Source of the DNA: UBA6164 sp964344155
Lineage (GTDB): Bacteria > Patescibacteriota > Gracilibacteria > BD1-5 > UBA6164
DNA: 64,000 bases
Direction: 5' to 3'
Assembly: GCA_964344155.1 (NCBI GenBank)
Contig: CAYFMG010000005.1
Span: 12,587-76,586, forward strand
Made by a program: the position numbers and the translations under genes. Of this stretch, positions 62,646 to 64,000 are shown piece by piece. The notes under the pieces are model-generated. The model saw only the letters and a program-made list of their open reading frames with translations. It was not told where the DNA came from and made no database searches. Every line of letters starts with the position of its first letter. Within the stretch, counting starts at the first letter, position 1.

Positions 62646-64000
62646 TTATCTTACCCAAACATCTCAAGAATTAGAATATCATATTCATTGATCTTGTCAA
62701 CATCACATACGGTTGTGAACTGTATCATCTCCCCAGTGATTCCAACTTCAGTTGTAAGCACCGTAAGTCCAGTCACAGTGAGAACAGTATGTTGCTACAT
62801 CTGTACTACCACAGTGAGAACCATATGTTGTTGATCACCAGTTACATTGATTGTTTCAGTAAACAGTAGTTGCTTCTTGGTTAGAGTAACTTTTCCGACA
62901 ACTTGTTCATAGTCTATCATCTGTAGCTGAATCTATAGAATTATGAGCACATCATTTAAAGAATTGTTTTGTAGATCAACAATTGAAACGAACACTAGCA
63001 TTACTAGCATCCTTGTTCATTATAGAATTAATAATTGTATCAGAATATTTTGATGTACTAGATGTAGTAGGTAAAACTAAAGAGCTTCATACTGCATTTA
63101 CATTTGCATGATTCATATCATTTCAGTCAATTTTAACTACTAGAGTCCATCCTCCTCAGTCAGTTGTCATATCACAGTAAGCATTAAATCAAGTACCATT
63201 ATTTTGAGGATCTATTTTGTATGTACCACTAAGAGGTCTCCCTGCGTTTTTATGAGCTAGACAAGATGATAGTGGAGGTAAATAAGTAAAATCATAATTT
63301 CTAGTAAAAAATTCTACAGATCATGGTTGCCAAGAACTTTTGTTATAATAAACTACTCATTTTTGAGCTGAATCAGCACAGAGATGATTACTGTGTGGAT
63401 CCATTATAAATATATGAGAGTATCAATTAGCTGAAGGAGGTCACCGGAATTCAATCATATTACCATGAGATCACCGTGTTCTTCAACTAGATGATTGATT
63501 AAATAAATCATTTGTTTTGTTATCTCTTCACTTTCTAGTAGATTCACCTGTTGTTGTATTATTGAAGTGATAATGTCATCAACTATGAATACCTTTGTTT
63601 GCAGTTTTAAAGTTTGAGAATCAATTTCATTCATAAGATGCATTTAAAGTAACAATTATTGAATGATATGGTTTATCTCCTCCAGGGTTAAGACTGTTTT
63701 CACTTGTATTATCCCACATGTTTATATACCAATCTTTTATATTTAATTTTACTCATAGATCTATTCATACTCACCATTTAGTATGATCACAAGAAGTTGT
63801 ATCATTACAAGCAAAAAATCTCGTCCATCCTCAACCTTCTGTTGTTTGATCACAGTATACTTTTACAGCAGCAGCTGAATCTGGTTTTATCCAATACATA
63901 CCACTTCAAACATTTCATGCATATTTATAATTTCATATTGGCATTAAGTATTGAGTACAGTCTCTTGCATAAGTTCCATCAGCATATTTTCTTCAAGAGC
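62646..64000 (-). CDS. Large secreted protein with fibrinogen-like domains (N-terminus outside window)
   Basis: The last about 450 residues of a protein that continues beyond the right edge. Two fibrinogen-type (FReD-like) beginnings are visible: SGMYWIKPDSAAAVKVYCDQ then GGGWTRFFACNDTTSCDHTK, and SGTYKIDPQNNGTGFNAYCD then TTDGGGWTLVVKIDGND. Each has the G-x-Y...YCDM-x-T-x-GGGWT pattern. Between and after them are Cys/Asn/Gly-rich stretches; the C-terminus has HCGSTDVATYCSHCDWTYG and ends GDVWVR. FReD domains bind acetylated sugars in other organisms, so a role in attaching to another cell's surface is a reasonable inference. Confidence 0.8.

Noticed and set aside
1..64000. tRNA, rRNA or CRISPR arrays
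   Set aside because: No cloverleaf-like GC-rich segments, no rRNA-like stretches and no regularly spaced direct repeats were seen by eye; a tRNAscan/CRISPR search would be needed to be certain.

Overview
Organism. The window reads as a Gracilibacteria/Absconditabacteria-type genome (Patescibacteria/CPR) using genetic code 25, where UGA is glycine. Almost every native gene is broken by in-frame TGA under the standard code but becomes one clean reading frame when TGA is read as Gly, and many TGA codons fall on family-invariant glycines (the NMNAT nucleotide-binding loop, HVEAG of the UDP-GlcNAc epimerase, GHGTH and GTSMA of a subtilase, GKT/GKS P-loops). Native stops are TAA or TAG. Native genes are very AT-rich, mostly lack Shine-Dalgarno sequences, and several start from TTGACT-N16-TATAAT-like promoters. 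I found no rRNA, tRNA or CRISPR array. All native coordinates below assume code 25.

Layout. 1-11.7 kb: cell-surface and metabolic genes on the minus strand (UDP-GlcNAc 2-epimerase, EamA transporter, NMN adenylyltransferase, a FemAB / DegT aminotransferase / membrane MurF cassette, alpha/beta hydrolase), plus an SPFH protein on the plus strand. 11.9-14.2 kb: a small foreign-looking gene, a gene with an in-frame TAA, and a secreted Asp-rich coiled-coil protein. 14.27-26.5 kb: a foreign island of 13 genes with no internal TGA, higher GC in its core, and strong ribosome-binding sites: K+ channel, membrane aminopropyltransferase, SdiA-regulated-like protein, then XpaC-like, TelA-like, DUF4178-like, lipoprotein and DUF350 genes. 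This resembles a gammaproteobacterial membrane-stress cluster. 26.6-30.5 kb: UvrD/PcrA helicase with an intein in its GDDxQSIY motif, and a decayed MazF/PemK. 30.6-43.6 kb: VWA + MoxR-like AAA pair, a giant beta-CASP RNase, and hypothetical genes. 43.7-50.8 kb: RlmD-like methyltransferase, glycosyltransferases, a palindromic repeat family carrying a DUF559 nuclease gene, and a DAHP synthase-prephenate dehydratase operon preceded by a Phe-rich leader peptide and attenuator.

50.8-60.7 kb (minus strand): the most striking system. A 2094-residue secreted subtilase with Ig-like repeats ends in a PD-(D/E)XK-like nuclease tip and is followed by a putative immunity gene. Behind a terminator lies a promoterless, start-less cassette that repeats the pre-toxin sequence of the giant protein and ends in a colicin E5-like tRNase domain, then a small candidate immunity gene, an orphan copy of the nuclease tip, and a frameshifted copy of the first immunity gene. 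This is the organisation of a polymorphic toxin locus with orphan toxin/immunity modules. 60.8-64 kb: a membrane-anchored hypothetical protein, another palindromic repeat, HflX, and the C-terminal part of a large secreted protein with fibrinogen-like domains.

Together, the surface-envelope genes, giant secreted proteins, toxin locus and transferred island fit an episymbiotic or predatory small cell interacting with other bacteria. That lifestyle is inference.
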